Below are positions 42,187 to 52,142 of a stretch of DNA of 64,000 bases, in pieces. Positions within the stretch are counted from its first letter, which is position 1. The number at the start of each line of letters is the position of its first letter. Under the pieces are notes generated by a model that did no database searches, was not told the DNA's origin, and worked only from the letters and a program-made list of their open reading frames with translations. The stretch comes from an uncultured Prevotellaceae bacterium. GTDB taxonomy: Bacteria; Bacteroidota; Bacteroidia; Bacteroidales; Bacteroidaceae. The stretch spans positions 62,001 through 126,000 of the forward strand of contig ONJJ01000003.1 in assembly GCA_900318115.1 (NCBI GenBank), in the 5' to 3' direction. The translations under genes and the position numbers were made by a program.

Positions 42187-44430
42187 ATGAATAACGAAAA
42201 TCAAGAACTGGAGATGGCGCGGAACTACGCGCTGTACACGCATCGGAATATCTTTCTGACCGGCAAGGCGGGAACTGGAAAAACGACATTCCTTCGTCGT
42301 CTGCAGCAAGAGACACGCAAGCGCATGATTGTCGTAGCCCCGACGGGTGTTGCTGCAATCAATGCAGGCGGAGTAACCATCCATTCATTTTTCCAGCTGG
42401 CACCGGGATTGTACCTACCCGGCGGACAGATGATAGCCGGGCGCGATCAACGCAGCCGATTTAGTTTTTCGAAGCAGAAACTGAACATCTTACGTTCACT
42501 GGATTTGTTGGTCATAGATGAGATTTCCATGGTTCGTGCAGACTTGCTCGATGCCATTGATGAGGTTCTGCGAAGGTATCAGAAGCGCGACCAGCCCTTT
42601 GGCGGTGTGCAATTGTTGCTTATTGGAGATCTTCAGCAACTGGCACCAGTGGCCACCGATGAGGAATGGCCAGTCTTGCAACAGTTCTACCAAACGCCTT
42701 ATTTCTTTTCCTCGCTGGCGCTTCAGCAGACGAGTTTTGTGTACATCGAGCTGCGTCATGTCTATAGGCAGCAGGACGAGCATTTCGTGGGATTGCTGAA
42801 CGCCGTGAGAGACGGCCACTTGGACCAAGCCACGCTCCAAGAACTGAACGCTCGCTATCGACCAGGCTTCGTCCCCAGCGATGAGGAGGAATGGATCACA
42901 CTGACCACCCACAATCATCAGGCGGCACAAATCAACGCAAGGAAGCTCAGCGCCCTACCCTCTCAACCCGTTGTCTTTGAGGCCACTATCAAGGGAGATT
43001 TTCCCGAAATGTCCTACCCGACAGATGACCATCTGACCCTGAAAGTAGGTGCGCAGGTGATGTTCTGCAAGAATGACCCCAGCACAGCCAAAGCCTATTA
43101 CAACGGTCGCATAGGTCGCATTGAACGCATTGCAGATGGCAAGGTCACCGTGGTCTGCCGTCGTGCATCATCTGCCACGACATCGCCAGAAGATGTGCGA
43201 TACGACCGCATCGAAGTGGCACCACAAATCTGGCAGAACACAAAATATGCGACGGACAGTTCTACGGGTATTATACGCGAGGAAATTGTAGGCTCTTTCA
43301 CGCAGATTCCCCTGCGCACAGCCTGGGCCATCACCATTCACAAGAGCCAGGGCCTGACCTTCGACCGTGCTATAATAAATGCCGGCCGCGCTTTTTCCCA
43401 TGGACAGGTGTACGTCGCTCTTTCGCGTTGCCGCACCTTGGAGGGATTGGTACTCTCGACGCCCATTTCGCCTTCTGTCATAACCACCGATCCCGATGTG
43501 ATTCAATTTGAGGATCATGCGCGCGATCTCATTCCTACGCCGACCACGTTCCTGAAAGACCGCCGAAGTTTTGTGGAAGACATTCTATGCGATACGTTCG
43601 ACTTCCGCGGCATCTCTATGAGATTGCGCTTTTTCCTTCGCTTGGTAAGTGAATTTATGCCTTATTTCCCGGATTATGTAGCTGAAGTTCAGGCTGCTGC
43701 GCAAGAGACAGACACGCGGCTGATGGCTGTGGGCGTGAAGTTCCAGACTCAGATTCATGAACTCATTCAGCTGGCGAACAGCTACGGAGCTAACCAGCCT
43801 CTGCGCCAGCGTGTTCACGCTGCCATTGCTTACTACTGCAAGGAGACCGCCAATGTGCTGGGCGACCTTATGGCAAAGGAGTTGCCGGAGGTGGACAACG
43901 CTCGTGGCCGCGAGCAGATAGAACGTGAGTTTCAATTCCTGAAGACAGACTTCGACCAAAAGATGAATATCTTCATCGCCTGCCTCTCTGAATTTTCTCT
44001 GGACGCCTATTGGGACGCCAAGGCCCGTGCCTCGATGACCGAGGACACCGCTCCGAAGAAGAAAGCAGCCCCCCGCAGGAGGGGTGCGTCTCGTGCCGCC
44101 ATAGGCGATGCCGGCAGTTCCGCTTCGGATGGTCTGCAGACGGCTCCGACACCGAAGTCCAGTCGTTCCCGCACGCCGAAAGCCGCGGTGGACACCTCCG
44201 TCGTACGCAATCCATCGCTCTACAGAGCCATCATCGACTGGCGCCGCGATGTGGCGCGCGAGCGCAAGATGCCGCCAGCTTACGTCATGCCTATTCGTAC
44301 CGTCATCGCCCTGACCAACGCGCAGCCAGACACACCTGAAGCGTTGCTGGCGGTGCCAGGTATAGGTGACAAGACTGCCGCCGACCATGGTCCCGACCTG
44401 CTCGAAATCGTTGCGCGCCATCGCCGATAA
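42187..44430 (+). CDS. Pif1/RecD-like helicase with C-terminal HRDC-type domain
   Basis: 747 residues of a superfamily 1 DNA helicase. Walker A is GKAGTGKTTF (near residue 26), followed by VAPTGVAAINAGGVTIHSFF, Walker B VIDEISMVRADL, LLIGDLQQLAPV and the late motif TAWAITIHKSQGLTFDRA with YVALSRCR. The C-terminus (PSLYRAIIDWRRDVARE, then LLAVPGIGDKTAADHGPDLL) is an HRDC nucleic-acid binding domain. The linker between them is Lys/Arg/Ser-rich. The start at 42187 is chosen because the promoter box overlaps the nine codons before it. It probably serves in DNA repair or replication-fork restart. Confidence 0.9.
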   Translation: MNNENQELEMARNYALYTHRNIFLTGKAGTGKTTFLRRLQQETRKRMIVVAPTGVAAINAGGVTIHSFFQLAPGLYLPGGQMIAGRDQRSRFSFSKQKLNILRSLDLLVIDEISMVRADLLDAIDEVLRRYQKRDQPFGGVQLLLIGDLQQLAPVATDEEWPVLQQFYQTPYFFSSLALQQTSFVYIELRHVYRQQDEHFVGLLNAVRDGHLDQATLQELNARYRPGFVPSDEEEWITLTTHNHQAAQINARKLSALPSQPVVFEATIKGDFPEMSYPTDDHLTLKVGAQVMFCKNDPSTAKAYYNGRIGRIERIADGKVTVVCRRASSATTSPEDVRYDRIEVAPQIWQNTKYATDSSTGIIREEIVGSFTQIPLRTAWAITIHKSQGLTFDRAIINAGRAFSHGQVYVALSRCRTLEGLVLSTPISPSVITTDPDVIQFEDHARDLIPTPTTFLKDRRSFVEDILCDTFDFRGISMRLRFFLRLVSEFMPYFPDYVAEVQAAAQETDTRLMAVGVKFQTQIHELIQLANSYGANQPLRQRVHAAIAYYCKETANVLGDLMAKELPEVDNARGREQIEREFQFLKTDFDQKMNIFIACLSEFSLDAYWDAKARASMTEDTAPKKKAAPRRRGASRAAIGDAGSSASDGLQTAPTPKSSRSRTPKAAVDTSVVRNPSLYRAIIDWRRDVARERKMPPAYVMPIRTVIALTNAQPDTPEALLAVPGIGDKTAADHGPDLLEIVARHRR

Positions 44431-44505
44431 CCCGAAAAATGAGTGAAAAGGCCTGCGTGACATAAAAAACTTTCAAGTTTTAACTTCAAACTTTAAACTT
44501 TTCAG

Positions 44506-44513
44506 TATCTTTG
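44506..44513 (+). promoter_or_regulatory. -7 promoter box directly before the nucleotidyltransferase ATG
   Basis: TATCTTTG ends five bases before the ATG at 44519, again predicting a nearly leaderless transcript. Confidence 0.7.
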
Positions 44514-44518
44514 CACCC

Positions 44519-45253
44519 ATGAAACAAGCAATGCTCCTCGCCGCAGGTCTCGGCACGCGCCTGCGTCCCCTCACCGACACGATGCCCAAAGCACTCGTGC
44601 CTGTAGCGGGACGACCACTGCTGCATCATGTCATCCTGCGCCTGAAGGCAGCCGGTTTCGAGCGCATCGTCGTCAACGTGCATCATTTCGGACAGCAAAT
44701 CATCGATGACCTGGCAGCCAACCACCACTTTGGTCTGGATGTCCGCATCAGCGATGAGCGCGACATGCTCCTCGATACAGGAGGCGCTCTGAAGCATGCA
44801 GCCCCTCTTTTTGATCCCGAATACCCGGTGCTCATTCACAACGTAGATATTCTCTCTGACGTTAACCTTCAGGCTTTATGGCAGCAGGCAGCACCCCAAA
44901 CGTCTGTGCTGCTGGTGAGTGATCGCCAGACCAAGCGCTACTTGCTTTTCGATGAACGTCGACAGCTGAGGGGGTGGACGAATATAGAAACTGGAGCCGT
45001 CAAATCACCCTATGAGCCATTCAACCCTGACAGATACCGTCGTCTGGCTTTCGATGGAATTCATCTGTTCTCCCCCACCCTGTTCCCCCTGATGGCGGCT
45101 TGGCCCGACAAATTCTCCATCATCGATTTCTACCTGCAAGCGTGCGACCGTTTTCCCATTCAGGCTTGGGAACAAGCAGGTCTGCGCATGATGGACGTAG
45201 GCAAAATAGACACGCTTGCTGACGCAGACTCTTTCCTTCAAAGTCTCTCATAA
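44519..45253 (+). CDS. Sugar-1-phosphate nucleotidyltransferase (MurU/HddC-like)
   Basis: 244 residues of the NTP-transferase family, making NDP-sugars. The signature LLAAGLGTRLRPLTDTMPKA is at residues 6-25, with LPLIHN-type LIHNVDILSD as the metal-binding Asp motif and a conserved LLDTGGALKHA. The short length and HHVILRLKAAGFERIVVNVH place it with MurNAc-1-phosphate uridylyltransferase and mannose- or heptose-type enzymes rather than GalU. Substrate not assigned. guaA follows after 15 bases, so the two may share a transcript. Confidence 0.88.
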   Translation: MKQAMLLAAGLGTRLRPLTDTMPKALVPVAGRPLLHHVILRLKAAGFERIVVNVHHFGQQIIDDLAANHHFGLDVRISDERDMLLDTGGALKHAAPLFDPEYPVLIHNVDILSDVNLQALWQQAAPQTSVLLVSDRQTKRYLLFDERRQLRGWTNIETGAVKSPYEPFNPDRYRRLAFDGIHLFSPTLFPLMAAWPDKFSIIDFYLQACDRFPIQAWEQAGLRMMDVGKIDTLADADSFLQSLS

Positions 45254-45268
45254 ATAAACAGATATAGT

Positions 45269-46876
45269 ATGCAGAAAATCATTATCCTCGACTTTGGCTC
45301 CCAGACCACACAGCTCATCGGCCGCCGTGTGCGCGAACTGGACACCTTCTGCGAAATCCTGCCCTACAACAAGTTCCCGCAGGACGACCCAGACGTCATA
45401 GGTGTCATTCTTTCTGGTTCTCCCTTCTCGGTCTATGATCCGGAAGCTTTCAAGATAGACCTCGCCCAGTTGCGTGGCCGTTATCCCATTTTGGGAATCT
45501 GCTATGGTGCCCAGTTTATGAGCCACACCCTCGGCGGCAGAGTGGAGCCCGCCCCTTCGCGCGAGTATGGCCGTCAGCACCTGACGTCCATTGACACCAC
45601 GAATCCGCTCTTCGCTGGCTTTGAAATTGGGTCCCAAGTATGGATGAGCCATGGTGACACCATCACAGCCCTTCCTGCTGGATTCCAATGTATTGCCAGC
45701 ACAGATACCGTTCAATATGCAGCCTACCAGGCCCCGGGCGAAGCCCTCTGGGGCGTGCAGTTCCATCCGGAGGTGTTCCACACCACCCAGGGCACACAGT
45801 TACTGCGCAACTTCGTTGTAGGTATCTGCGGCAGTCATCAGGACTGGAGTGCTGCCAGTTTTGTGGACACCACTGTACAGGAACTGCGTCAGCAACTGGG
45901 CGATGACCGCGTCATCCTTGGTCTCTCTGGCGGTGTGGACAGCAGCGTAGCTGCCGTTCTCCTGAATCGTGCCATCGGCGACCGCCTCACTTGCATCTTC
46001 GTAGACCACGGGATGTTGCGCAAGAATGAGTTCCACGATGTGCTCCACGACTATGAGTGTCTGGGACTGAATGTCCGTGGGGTGGATGCATCCGCAAAGT
46101 TCTTTGCTGACCTCGCAGGCGTTACCGATCCGGAGCAGAAGCGCAAAATCATCGGCCGAGACTTCGTCGAAGTCTTCAACGAGGAAGCCCGCAAGGTCGA
46201 AGGGGCACGATGGCTGGCACAAGGCACAATCTACCCCGACCGCATCGAGTCCTTGAACATCACAGGCAAGGTCATCAAGAGTCATCACAACGTAGGTGGA
46301 CTGCCCAAAGAGATGAATCTCCAGTTGTGCGAACCCTTGAAGTGGTTGTTTAAGGACGAGGTCCGGCGCGTTGGACGTCAGCTCGGTATGCCGGAACATC
46401 TCATCACCCGTCATCCCTTCCCCGGTCCTGGCTTGGCAGTCCGCATCCTCGGAGATATCACTCCGGAGCGCGTCCGTATCCTGCAAGATGCCGATGATAT
46501 TTACATTCGAGCCTTGCGTCAGTACAAGGTACGCCTCAATGGTGAAGAAGCCCGTCGGGTGCTGGCAGCCGGAGTTCCTGCGCAGATGACCGATGGCGAG
46601 ATTGAGGTCTCGCTCTATGACCAGGTGTGGCAGGCCGGAGCAATCCTGCTGGCTACCGTCCGCAGCGTGGGCGTCATGGGCGATGAGCGCACCTATGAAC
46701 ACCCCGTAGCCCTGCGCGCCGTCACCAGCACCGATGCGATGACCGCCGACTGGGCTCACCTGCCCTATGACTTCCTGGCGAACGTCAGCAACGACATCAT
46801 TAATCATGTCCGTGGCGTCAACCGCGTCTGCTACGATATCTCCTCCAAGCCACCAGCCACCATTGAGTGGGAATGA
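45269..46876 (+). CDS. guaA: GMP synthase (glutamine-hydrolysing)
   Basis: 535 residues. The N-terminal glutamine amidotransferase has the nucleophile in [15 protein letters not shown] and the catalytic His/Glu in QFHPEVFHT; the ATP-pyrophosphatase domain has [13 protein letters not shown]; the C-terminal dimerisation domain ends [18 protein letters not shown]. It converts XMP to GMP. Slightly longer than E. coli GuaA (525). It is followed after 22 bases by the methyltransferase gene. Confidence 0.97.
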   Translation: MQKIIILDFGSQTTQLIGRRVRELDTFCEILPYNKFPQDDPDVIGVILSGSPFSVYDPEAFKIDLAQLRGRYPILGICYGAQFMSHTLGGRVEPAPSREYGRQHLTSIDTTNPLFAGFEIGSQVWMSHGDTITALPAGFQCIASTDTVQYAAYQAPGEALWGVQFHPEVFHTTQGTQLLRNFVVGICGSHQDWSAASFVDTTVQELRQQLGDDRVILGLSGGVDSSVAAVLLNRAIGDRLTCIFVDHGMLRKNEFHDVLHDYECLGLNVRGVDASAKFFADLAGVTDPEQKRKIIGRDFVEVFNEEARKVEGARWLAQGTIYPDRIESLNITGKVIKSHHNVGGLPKEMNLQLCEPLKWLFKDEVRRVGRQLGMPEHLITRHPFPGPGLAVRILGDITPERVRILQDADDIYIRALRQYKVRLNGEEARRVLAAGVPAQMTDGEIEVSLYDQVWQAGAILLATVRSVGVMGDERTYEHPVALRAVTSTDAMTADWAHLPYDFLANVSNDIINHVRGVNRVCYDISSKPPATIEWE

Positions 46877-46898
46877 GTAGAGTTCAAAAAAAGCACAT

Positions 46899-47678
46899 TT
46901 GGAACAGGTAATCACAAGTACCAAGAACCCGCGGATAAAGAATCTGCTTGCCTTGCAGCAGAAATCTGCCGAGCGTCGCCGCGCTGGCCTCTTCGTTGTC
47001 GAAGGCCGGCGTGAACTGGAGCATTGTCTGGAGGCTGGTTATGAAGTGGTTGAGCTCTATGTCTGCCCGGAACTCCTGCCCGCCGATGTCAGGTTCCCGG
47101 ATGCCGACATCTTGGTTGTCAGCCCTGCTGTCTATGAGCGCATAGCCTATCGGGGAACCACGGAAGGAGTGGTGGCTGTGGTGCGCACAAGACACCTCAC
47201 ACTCAGCGACTTGCAACTCTCTGCCAACCCGTTGATCGTCGTGCTGGAGAGCGTGGAGAAGCCCGGCAACCTCGGCGCCATTCTCCGCTCTGCCGATGCC
47301 GCCGGAGCTGATGCCGTGGTCGTCTGCGACCCTCTGACCGACCTCTACAACCCCAATCTCATCCGGGCTTCGATAGGTGCGATTTTCACCGTACCCACAG
47401 TCGCTTGTAGTTCTGCAGAGTGTATCGGGTACCTGAAGGACCATGGAATCCAAATCCTTACAGCCCAGCTCCAAGACTCTCACCCCTACTATGACACAGA
47501 TATGCGCCGTCCCACGGCAATCGTTATGGGGACAGAGTCCACAGGCCTGACTGATCAATGGCGTCAGGCGGCTACGGCACATATCAGAATCCCGATGCTC
47601 GGTCGCCTTGACTCCCTGAATGTCAGCGTCTCATCTGCCATTCTGCTCTACGAAGCCGTCCGGCAGCGTGAGGGTTGA
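46899..47678 (+). CDS. SpoU-family RNA methyltransferase (TTG start)
   Basis: 259 residues of the TrmH/SpoU family, which methylates the 2'-hydroxyl of ribose in tRNA or rRNA with S-adenosylmethionine. The three knot motifs are present: EKPGNLGAILRSADAAG, IVMGTESTGL and IPMLGRLDSLNVSVSSAILL. An N-terminal substrate-binding part (ITSTKNPRIKNLLALQQKSA) identifies the RlmB/TsnR-like subgroup. No ATG fits the family start; TTG at 46899 does. A bidirectional terminator follows. Exact target not assigned. Confidence 0.9.
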   Translation: MEQVITSTKNPRIKNLLALQQKSAERRRAGLFVVEGRRELEHCLEAGYEVVELYVCPELLPADVRFPDADILVVSPAVYERIAYRGTTEGVVAVVRTRHLTLSDLQLSANPLIVVLESVEKPGNLGAILRSADAAGADAVVVCDPLTDLYNPNLIRASIGAIFTVPTVACSSAECIGYLKDHGIQILTAQLQDSHPYYDTDMRRPTAIVMGTESTGLTDQWRQAATAHIRIPMLGRLDSLNVSVSSAILLYEAVRQREG

Positions 47679-47703
47679 ACTCCGCGTCATCAGAGCGAGA
47701 ACT

Positions 47704-47740
47704 AAAAAGCAGGGAACCCCATCAGAGTTTCCTGCTTTTT
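47704..47740. terminator. Bidirectional terminator between the methyltransferase and nudC
   Basis: AAAAAGCAGGGAA (from 47704) and TTTCCTGCTTTTT (to 47740) form a stem with A and T runs on both sides, serving both convergent genes. Confidence 0.9.
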
Positions 47741-47779
47741 GTATTCAGAGGCCATGCAGTTGGCAGGACTCAAGATATC

Positions 47780-48571
47780 TCAACATTTCAGCCAGTCATC
47801 GATGAGTCTTCGGGCTATGGAGGACTTGCCGGGGATGGCTGGCAGGTTGTCACGAGTAAACCATCCGCCCGAGGAGAGTTCGGAGCGCTGCAGGTGAATG
47901 TCTCCTGAAACGTAGGTCGCCGTGAACCCGACCATCAGTCCGCAGGGATAGGGCCACGGTTGCGAACCGAAATAACATATATCTTTGATTTCCAGTCCTG
48001 TTTCTTCCCGAACCTCACGGCGCACGGCCTCTTCCAGCGATTCGCTCGTTTCCACGAAGCCGGCAACGAGGCCATAGTACGGACGGCGGAAATTATTGGC
48101 ATGAACGAGGAGAATCTCGTCCTTCTGTTGGTGGGTCCTGGTGACTCGCACGATGATGGCAGTCGCCAATTGGGGCCACACTTCCTTGCCGCAGTTCGTG
48201 CAGCGCTTGCTGATTTCGGTATGCAGCTTCATGGGAGCACCACAACAACCGCAGTACTTCGTGTTCTGGTCCCAGTAGATCAGTTCTGCAGCCTTTCCTG
48301 CCAGTGCGTAGCTCTCTTCGTCGAGCACATCGAAGCTGGCGCGCAAAGGCATCATCTCCAGTCCTTCCGCGTCTACGACGGGACGATCCAGCCGAACCAC
48401 TTTCAGACATTTCGACGGAGACTCCTCTGCTTCGGCAGTCATCAGCGAGGTCACCACATTCCATGGCTGAAGGCTCACGGGAGCATCCTCACCAACAGGA
48501 AGAGAGAGGGTGTCGCCCTCTCTCTTTAATAGGATGTCGCCTGCACAAAGACAGGCCCAAATGGTCTTCAT
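47780..48571 (-). CDS. nudC: NAD(+)/NADH diphosphatase, Nudix family
   Basis: 263 residues. NudC cleaves NAD(H) to NMN and AMP and can remove NAD caps from RNA. The zinc site CGCCGAPMKLHTE with RCTNCGKEVW (CxxC twice), the Nudix box GFVETSESLEEAVRREVREE, TGLE and the NudC-specific SQPWPYP motif are all present. It is 12 bases downstream of the phosphoglucomutase gene on the minus strand and is probably transcribed with it. Confidence 0.95.
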   Translation of the reverse strand: MKTIWACLCAGDILLKREGDTLSLPVGEDAPVSLQPWNVVTSLMTAEAEESPSKCLKVVRLDRPVVDAEGLEMMPLRASFDVLDEESYALAGKAAELIYWDQNTKYCGCCGAPMKLHTEISKRCTNCGKEVWPQLATAIIVRVTRTHQQKDEILLVHANNFRRPYYGLVAGFVETSESLEEAVRREVREETGLEIKDICYFGSQPWPYPCGLMVGFTATYVSGDIHLQRSELSSGGWFTRDNLPAIPGKSSIARRLIDDWLKC

Positions 48572-48582
48572 GCGTGGTGATA

Positions 48583-50328
48583 TTAGATACCCAGGTCTGC
48601 ACAGACAGCCTTGACTTTCTGCATACCTTCCTCACAAGCACTGGGATAGCACTTGGGGCAATGCATCTCAGCGGGTGCCTCGATGTAGAACTTGATCTTG
48701 GGCTCGGTGCCGGAGGGACGCACACTGACCTTGGTGCCGTCCTCCGTGAACCATTGCAGCACGTTGGACGTAGCGGGCATTTCGAGGGGAGTGACGTTGC
48801 CCTCGGCATCGGTGGCCGTCAGCGCCTGGTAGTCCTTGGTGCAGACCACCTTGGAACCGCCCAGGGTCTTGGGAGCCTTGGCGCCACGGAAGTCCACCAT
48901 CATCTGCTTGATCTCATCGGCACCAGTCTTGCCCGGACGCACCACGTTCACCGTGTGGTTCAGTGTGAAGCCGTACTCGAGGTAAATATCCATGAGCAGG
49001 TCGTAGAGGGTCTTGCCGTTGTCCTTGGCCCAGGCTGCAATTTCGCAGATAAGGCAGATGCTGGCAGGGCTGTCCTTGTCGCGCACCTTGTCGAAGGGCA
49101 GGAACCCGAAGCTCTCCTCGCCGCCGCCGATGTACTTCTTGATTCCTTCGTTCTCGCGGATGAGCGCTGCAATCCACTTGAAGCCCGTGTAGCAATCCAT
49201 CATCTCCACTCCATTCTTGTCGGCGATGCGCTTGATGAGCTCCGTGGTGACAATGGTCTTGACGAGGAACTCGTTGCCCTTGAGCTGACCCAGCTTCTTC
49301 TTGTTGGCGATGATGTACCAGGCAAACATCATGCAGGTCTGGTTACCATTGAGGATTTCCCATTCTCCCTGCGGGTTGCGGCAGACGATGGCCAGGCGGT
49401 CAGCATCGGGGTCGCTGGCGATGACGAGGTCGGCGTTGAGTTTCGTGCCGAGCTTCATGCCGAGGGTCATTGCCTCGGAGTTCTCGGGATTGGGGCTGAC
49501 GACCGTGGGGAAGTTGCCGTCGATGACCATCTGCTCCGGCACCACGTGTATGTTCTGGAAACCCCAGCTGCGCAGAGCCTCGGGGATGATGACACGGCCC
49601 GTGCCGTGCAGGGGAGTATAGACGATGTTCAGGTCCTTCTGGCGGTTGATGACTTCCTGGTCAACCATGGCCTCCTTGACGGCCTGCAGGTAGTCCCAGT
49701 CCATTTCGCCGCCGATGATCTGGATGAGGTCGGCGTTGCCCTGGAACTTCACGTCCTCGATCTTCACCTTGTTCACCTCGTCGATGATGCCTGTGTCATG
49801 CGGACTCAGCACCTGTGCGCCATCTTCCCAGTAGGCTTTGTAGCCGTTGTATTCCTTGGGGTTGTGGCTGGCGGTGACGTTCACGCCGGCCTGTGCGTGG
49901 AGCTGGCGTATGGCAAAGGAAATCTCCGGCGTGGGACGAAGGCTCTCGAAGAGGAATACCTTGATGCCGTTGGCCGAGAAGATGTTGGCCACCGTCTCGG
50001 CATACTCGCGGCCGTGGTTGCGGCAGTCGTGGCCGACCACCACTGCGAGGTCCTTGCGGCCGGGGAAAGCCTTCAGGATGTAGTTTGCAAAGCCTTGGGT
50101 GGCCTGACCTACGATGTAGCGGTTCATGCGGTTGGTGCCGGCGCCCATGATGCCGCGCAGTCCGCCCGTGCCAAATTCCAGGGTCTGGTAGAAGGCGTCC
50201 ACGAGGGCCGTCTTGTCCTCAGCCTCCAGCATCTCGCGGATTTCGCTCTTGGTCTGTTCGTCATAAACGGAGGAGGCAAGCCACTCTTGGGCCTTAGCCT
50301 CACAGCTCTTGATCAGTTCGTTGTCCAT
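48583..50328 (-). CDS. Phosphoglucomutase/phosphomannomutase family protein
   Basis: 581 residues of the alpha-D-phosphohexomutase superfamily, long type (as PgcA). The phosphoserine loop is VTASHNPKEYNGYKAYW, the metal loop IASDPDADRLA, the sugar-binding loop GGGEESFG, and the phosphate-binding loop RPSGTEPKIKFYIE. The N-terminal FGTGGLRGIMGAGTNRMN is typical. Probable substrate glucose-1-phosphate/glucose-6-phosphate, linking to galE and glgB. A minus-strand TAAATTTG box is at 50371-50378. Confidence 0.95.
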   Translation of the reverse strand: MDNELIKSCEAKAQEWLASSVYDEQTKSEIREMLEAEDKTALVDAFYQTLEFGTGGLRGIMGAGTNRMNRYIVGQATQGFANYILKAFPGRKDLAVVVGHDCRNHGREYAETVANIFSANGIKVFLFESLRPTPEISFAIRQLHAQAGVNVTASHNPKEYNGYKAYWEDGAQVLSPHDTGIIDEVNKVKIEDVKFQGNADLIQIIGGEMDWDYLQAVKEAMVDQEVINRQKDLNIVYTPLHGTGRVIIPEALRSWGFQNIHVVPEQMVIDGNFPTVVSPNPENSEAMTLGMKLGTKLNADLVIASDPDADRLAIVCRNPQGEWEILNGNQTCMMFAWYIIANKKKLGQLKGNEFLVKTIVTTELIKRIADKNGVEMMDCYTGFKWIAALIRENEGIKKYIGGGEESFGFLPFDKVRDKDSPASICLICEIAAWAKDNGKTLYDLLMDIYLEYGFTLNHTVNVVRPGKTGADEIKQMMVDFRGAKAPKTLGGSKVVCTKDYQALTATDAEGNVTPLEMPATSNVLQWFTEDGTKVSVRPSGTEPKIKFYIEAPAEMHCPKCYPSACEEGMQKVKAVCADLGI

Positions 50329-50370
50329 TGTTGTTATGATGTTTATAGTTCGTTATCGCTATTGACGCTG

Positions 50371-50378
50371 CAAATTTA
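50371..50378 (-). promoter_or_regulatory. -7 promoter box of the phosphohexomutase gene
   Basis: Minus-strand TAAATTTG, 42 bases before the start codon. Confidence 0.6.
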
Positions 50379-50397
50379 CGAATAATATCTGAAATAA

Positions 50398-50430
50398 AAG
50401 AAAAACCGAGGCCTCAATTCGTCTCGGTTT
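50398..50430 (-). terminator. Terminator of tilS
   Basis: Minus strand: AAACCGAG/CTCGGTTT stem (50403-50410 and 50423-50430) followed by TTTTTC. It lies 26 bases past the tilS stop. Confidence 0.85.
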
Positions 50431-50455
50431 ATGTTTTTTAAGAAATAACGCCGTT

Positions 50456-51790
50456 TCAGAGCAGCGTCAGGGTCATTGCATGACGCGTGGAATCATCCAC
50501 TTCCGCTCCGGCTGCCACGCGCTGCCCCACGATCCACACGATGCGTTCGCCGCTGAGCACCACCAGCTGCCGTTCCTTCTCGAAGAGCGACAGCTTGCGG
50601 TCCGTGAGGATGTCACTCACCAGCCTGCTGCCCTCCATTCCGAAGGGTTGCATACGGTCGCCCTCATGCGCCCGCCGAATGGTCAGCGGCAGTTCCAGTT
50701 TCTCCAGGTCAAAGCAGGCTGTGCGGTGGTCTCGGGGGATAGCGAAGGAGGCGGCGTCCACCGGCTGGCGACGGATAATCATCCTCACTTCCGGCGAGGC
50801 CTCGAAGAAGCCCTCCAGCGGCAGCACCACTTCCTCTGCCCCACCCTCCTGGGGCTCCAGGACCAGGCGGCCGCGGTCGCGCAGCAGACGGTGGGTGGCG
50901 CTCCGCCACACCTTGCCGGACTCTCCGTCCAAGCCATCGAATACCTCGTTGATTTGATGGGAGTTGAATCCGAATGGATGAAGCCACTCTTGAAGCACCG
51001 CCCGCGGCGCATCGGCCGTCTTCAGTCGGGAAATGTCTACACAGTTCTCGGCCGTCTGCAGCCGCTGCAGTTCCTCGCCCACCGCCTTGTCGTAGAGCAC
51101 CTCGGCCTCGCGGAATCGCTGGATGTCAGCGGCCAGAGTCTCACGCACACGCGGGTTCATTTCTTCTAATAAGGGGAGCAGGCGCAGGCGCACCAGGTTG
51201 CGCTGGGCGGCGTCGGCTTGCAGGTTAGTGCTGTCGGTCACCCAAGTCTGGCCGCGCTCCTCCAGCCACTCCTCAATCTCCTGTCGGCTCAGGGACAACA
51301 TCGGCCGCAGGACGACCAGATTGCCCTGCTCCGACCGGGGACTCATGCCCGTGATGCCTCGGATTCCGGTGCCACGCACCAGATTCAGCAACAACGTCTC
51401 GATATTGTCGTCGCGGTGGTGAGCGACGCAGATTCCTTCGGCCGCGAGCTCGCTGGCCACTTGCCCGAACCACTCGTAGCGCAGTTGACGAGCCGCCATT
51501 TCCAGGCTGATGGTGTGGCGCTGCGCGTAGCTGCGTGTGCGGAAGTGCTTCACGTTCAGGGGAATTCCTGCCTTGCGGCACAGCCGCCGGCAGAACGCCT
51601 CGTCGGCATCGCTCTCGGTGCCCCGTAGTTCAAAATTGCAATGCAGGGCCACCACCTGATAGCCCAGTTCATGTAGCGCCAGCAACAAGGCCACGCTGTC
51701 TGCTCCTCCGGAGAGCGCCACGAGCAAGCGGGCCTCCGGGGCAAGACTCGCCGGCATGCAGTTTTTTATTGTCTCAAGTAGCTTCATCAT
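50456..51790 (-). CDS. tilS: tRNA(Ile)-lysidine synthetase
   Basis: 444 residues. TilS changes cytidine 34 of the AUA-reading tRNA-Ile to lysidine. The PP-loop LVALSGGADSVALLLALH is near residue 24, followed by VVALHCNFELRGTESDADE, the conserved HHRDDNIETLLLNLVRGTG, and the C-terminal TilS substrate domain (LPLTIRRAHEGDRMQPFGM, KLSLFEKERQLVV). Length is normal. It is transcribed toward the phosphohexomutase gene but separated by its own terminator. Confidence 0.95.
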   Translation of the reverse strand: MMKLLETIKNCMPASLAPEARLLVALSGGADSVALLLALHELGYQVVALHCNFELRGTESDADEAFCRRLCRKAGIPLNVKHFRTRSYAQRHTISLEMAARQLRYEWFGQVASELAAEGICVAHHRDDNIETLLLNLVRGTGIRGITGMSPRSEQGNLVVLRPMLSLSRQEIEEWLEERGQTWVTDSTNLQADAAQRNLVRLRLLPLLEEMNPRVRETLAADIQRFREAEVLYDKAVGEELQRLQTAENCVDISRLKTADAPRAVLQEWLHPFGFNSHQINEVFDGLDGESGKVWRSATHRLLRDRGRLVLEPQEGGAEEVVLPLEGFFEASPEVRMIIRRQPVDAASFAIPRDHRTACFDLEKLELPLTIRRAHEGDRMQPFGMEGSRLVSDILTDRKLSLFEKERQLVVLSGERIVWIVGQRVAAGAEVDDSTRHAMTLTLL

Positions 51791-51862
51791 GCAAAAAAGA
51801 GGTTTTTTAGGGCCTCAAACTACATAAATAACGCAGAAAATGAAAAAAAGTTGTGCAAAACG

Positions 51863-51893
51863 CTTGCGGAATGAAAAAAAAGCTGTACATTTG
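51863..51893 (+). promoter_or_regulatory. Promoter of tRNA-Cys
   Basis: CTTG at 51863-51866, a 19-base spacer and TACATTTG at 51886-51893, 17 bases before the tRNA. Confidence 0.75.
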
Positions 51894-51910
51894 CACCCGT
51901 AAACGACAAT

Positions 51911-51982
51911 GGTGCCTTGGATGAGTGGCTTAGTCAACGGTCTGCAAAACCGTCTACAGCAGTTCGAATCTGCTAGGCACCT
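51911..51982 (+). tRNA. tRNA-Cys (anticodon GCA), CCA encoded
   Basis: Cloverleaf: acceptor GGTGCCT/AGGCACC, D arm with GATGAGTGGCTTAGTC, anticodon loop CTGCAAA giving GCA, T arm GCAGTTCGAATCTGC, discriminator T as usual for cysteine. CCA follows at 51983-51985. A short open frame overlapping it is a shadow. Confidence 0.95.
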
Positions 51983-52142
51983 CCACGATTTCAGCATTGA
52001 GCCTTGCCACATACAGCTTGTGGCGAGGCTTTTTTGTTTCCTACCAATATGCGCGGCAGTCGCCGCGCCGTGCAAGCCATTGCGGCGCGCCGGACACGTC
52101 CGGTACGTCTGCCACCCCAGGTCTTTTACTTACGGCTCTCCA

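Noticed and set aside
48304..50385. 693-residue open frame on the plus strand
   Set aside because: Shadow of the phosphohexomutase and nudC genes; no family features.
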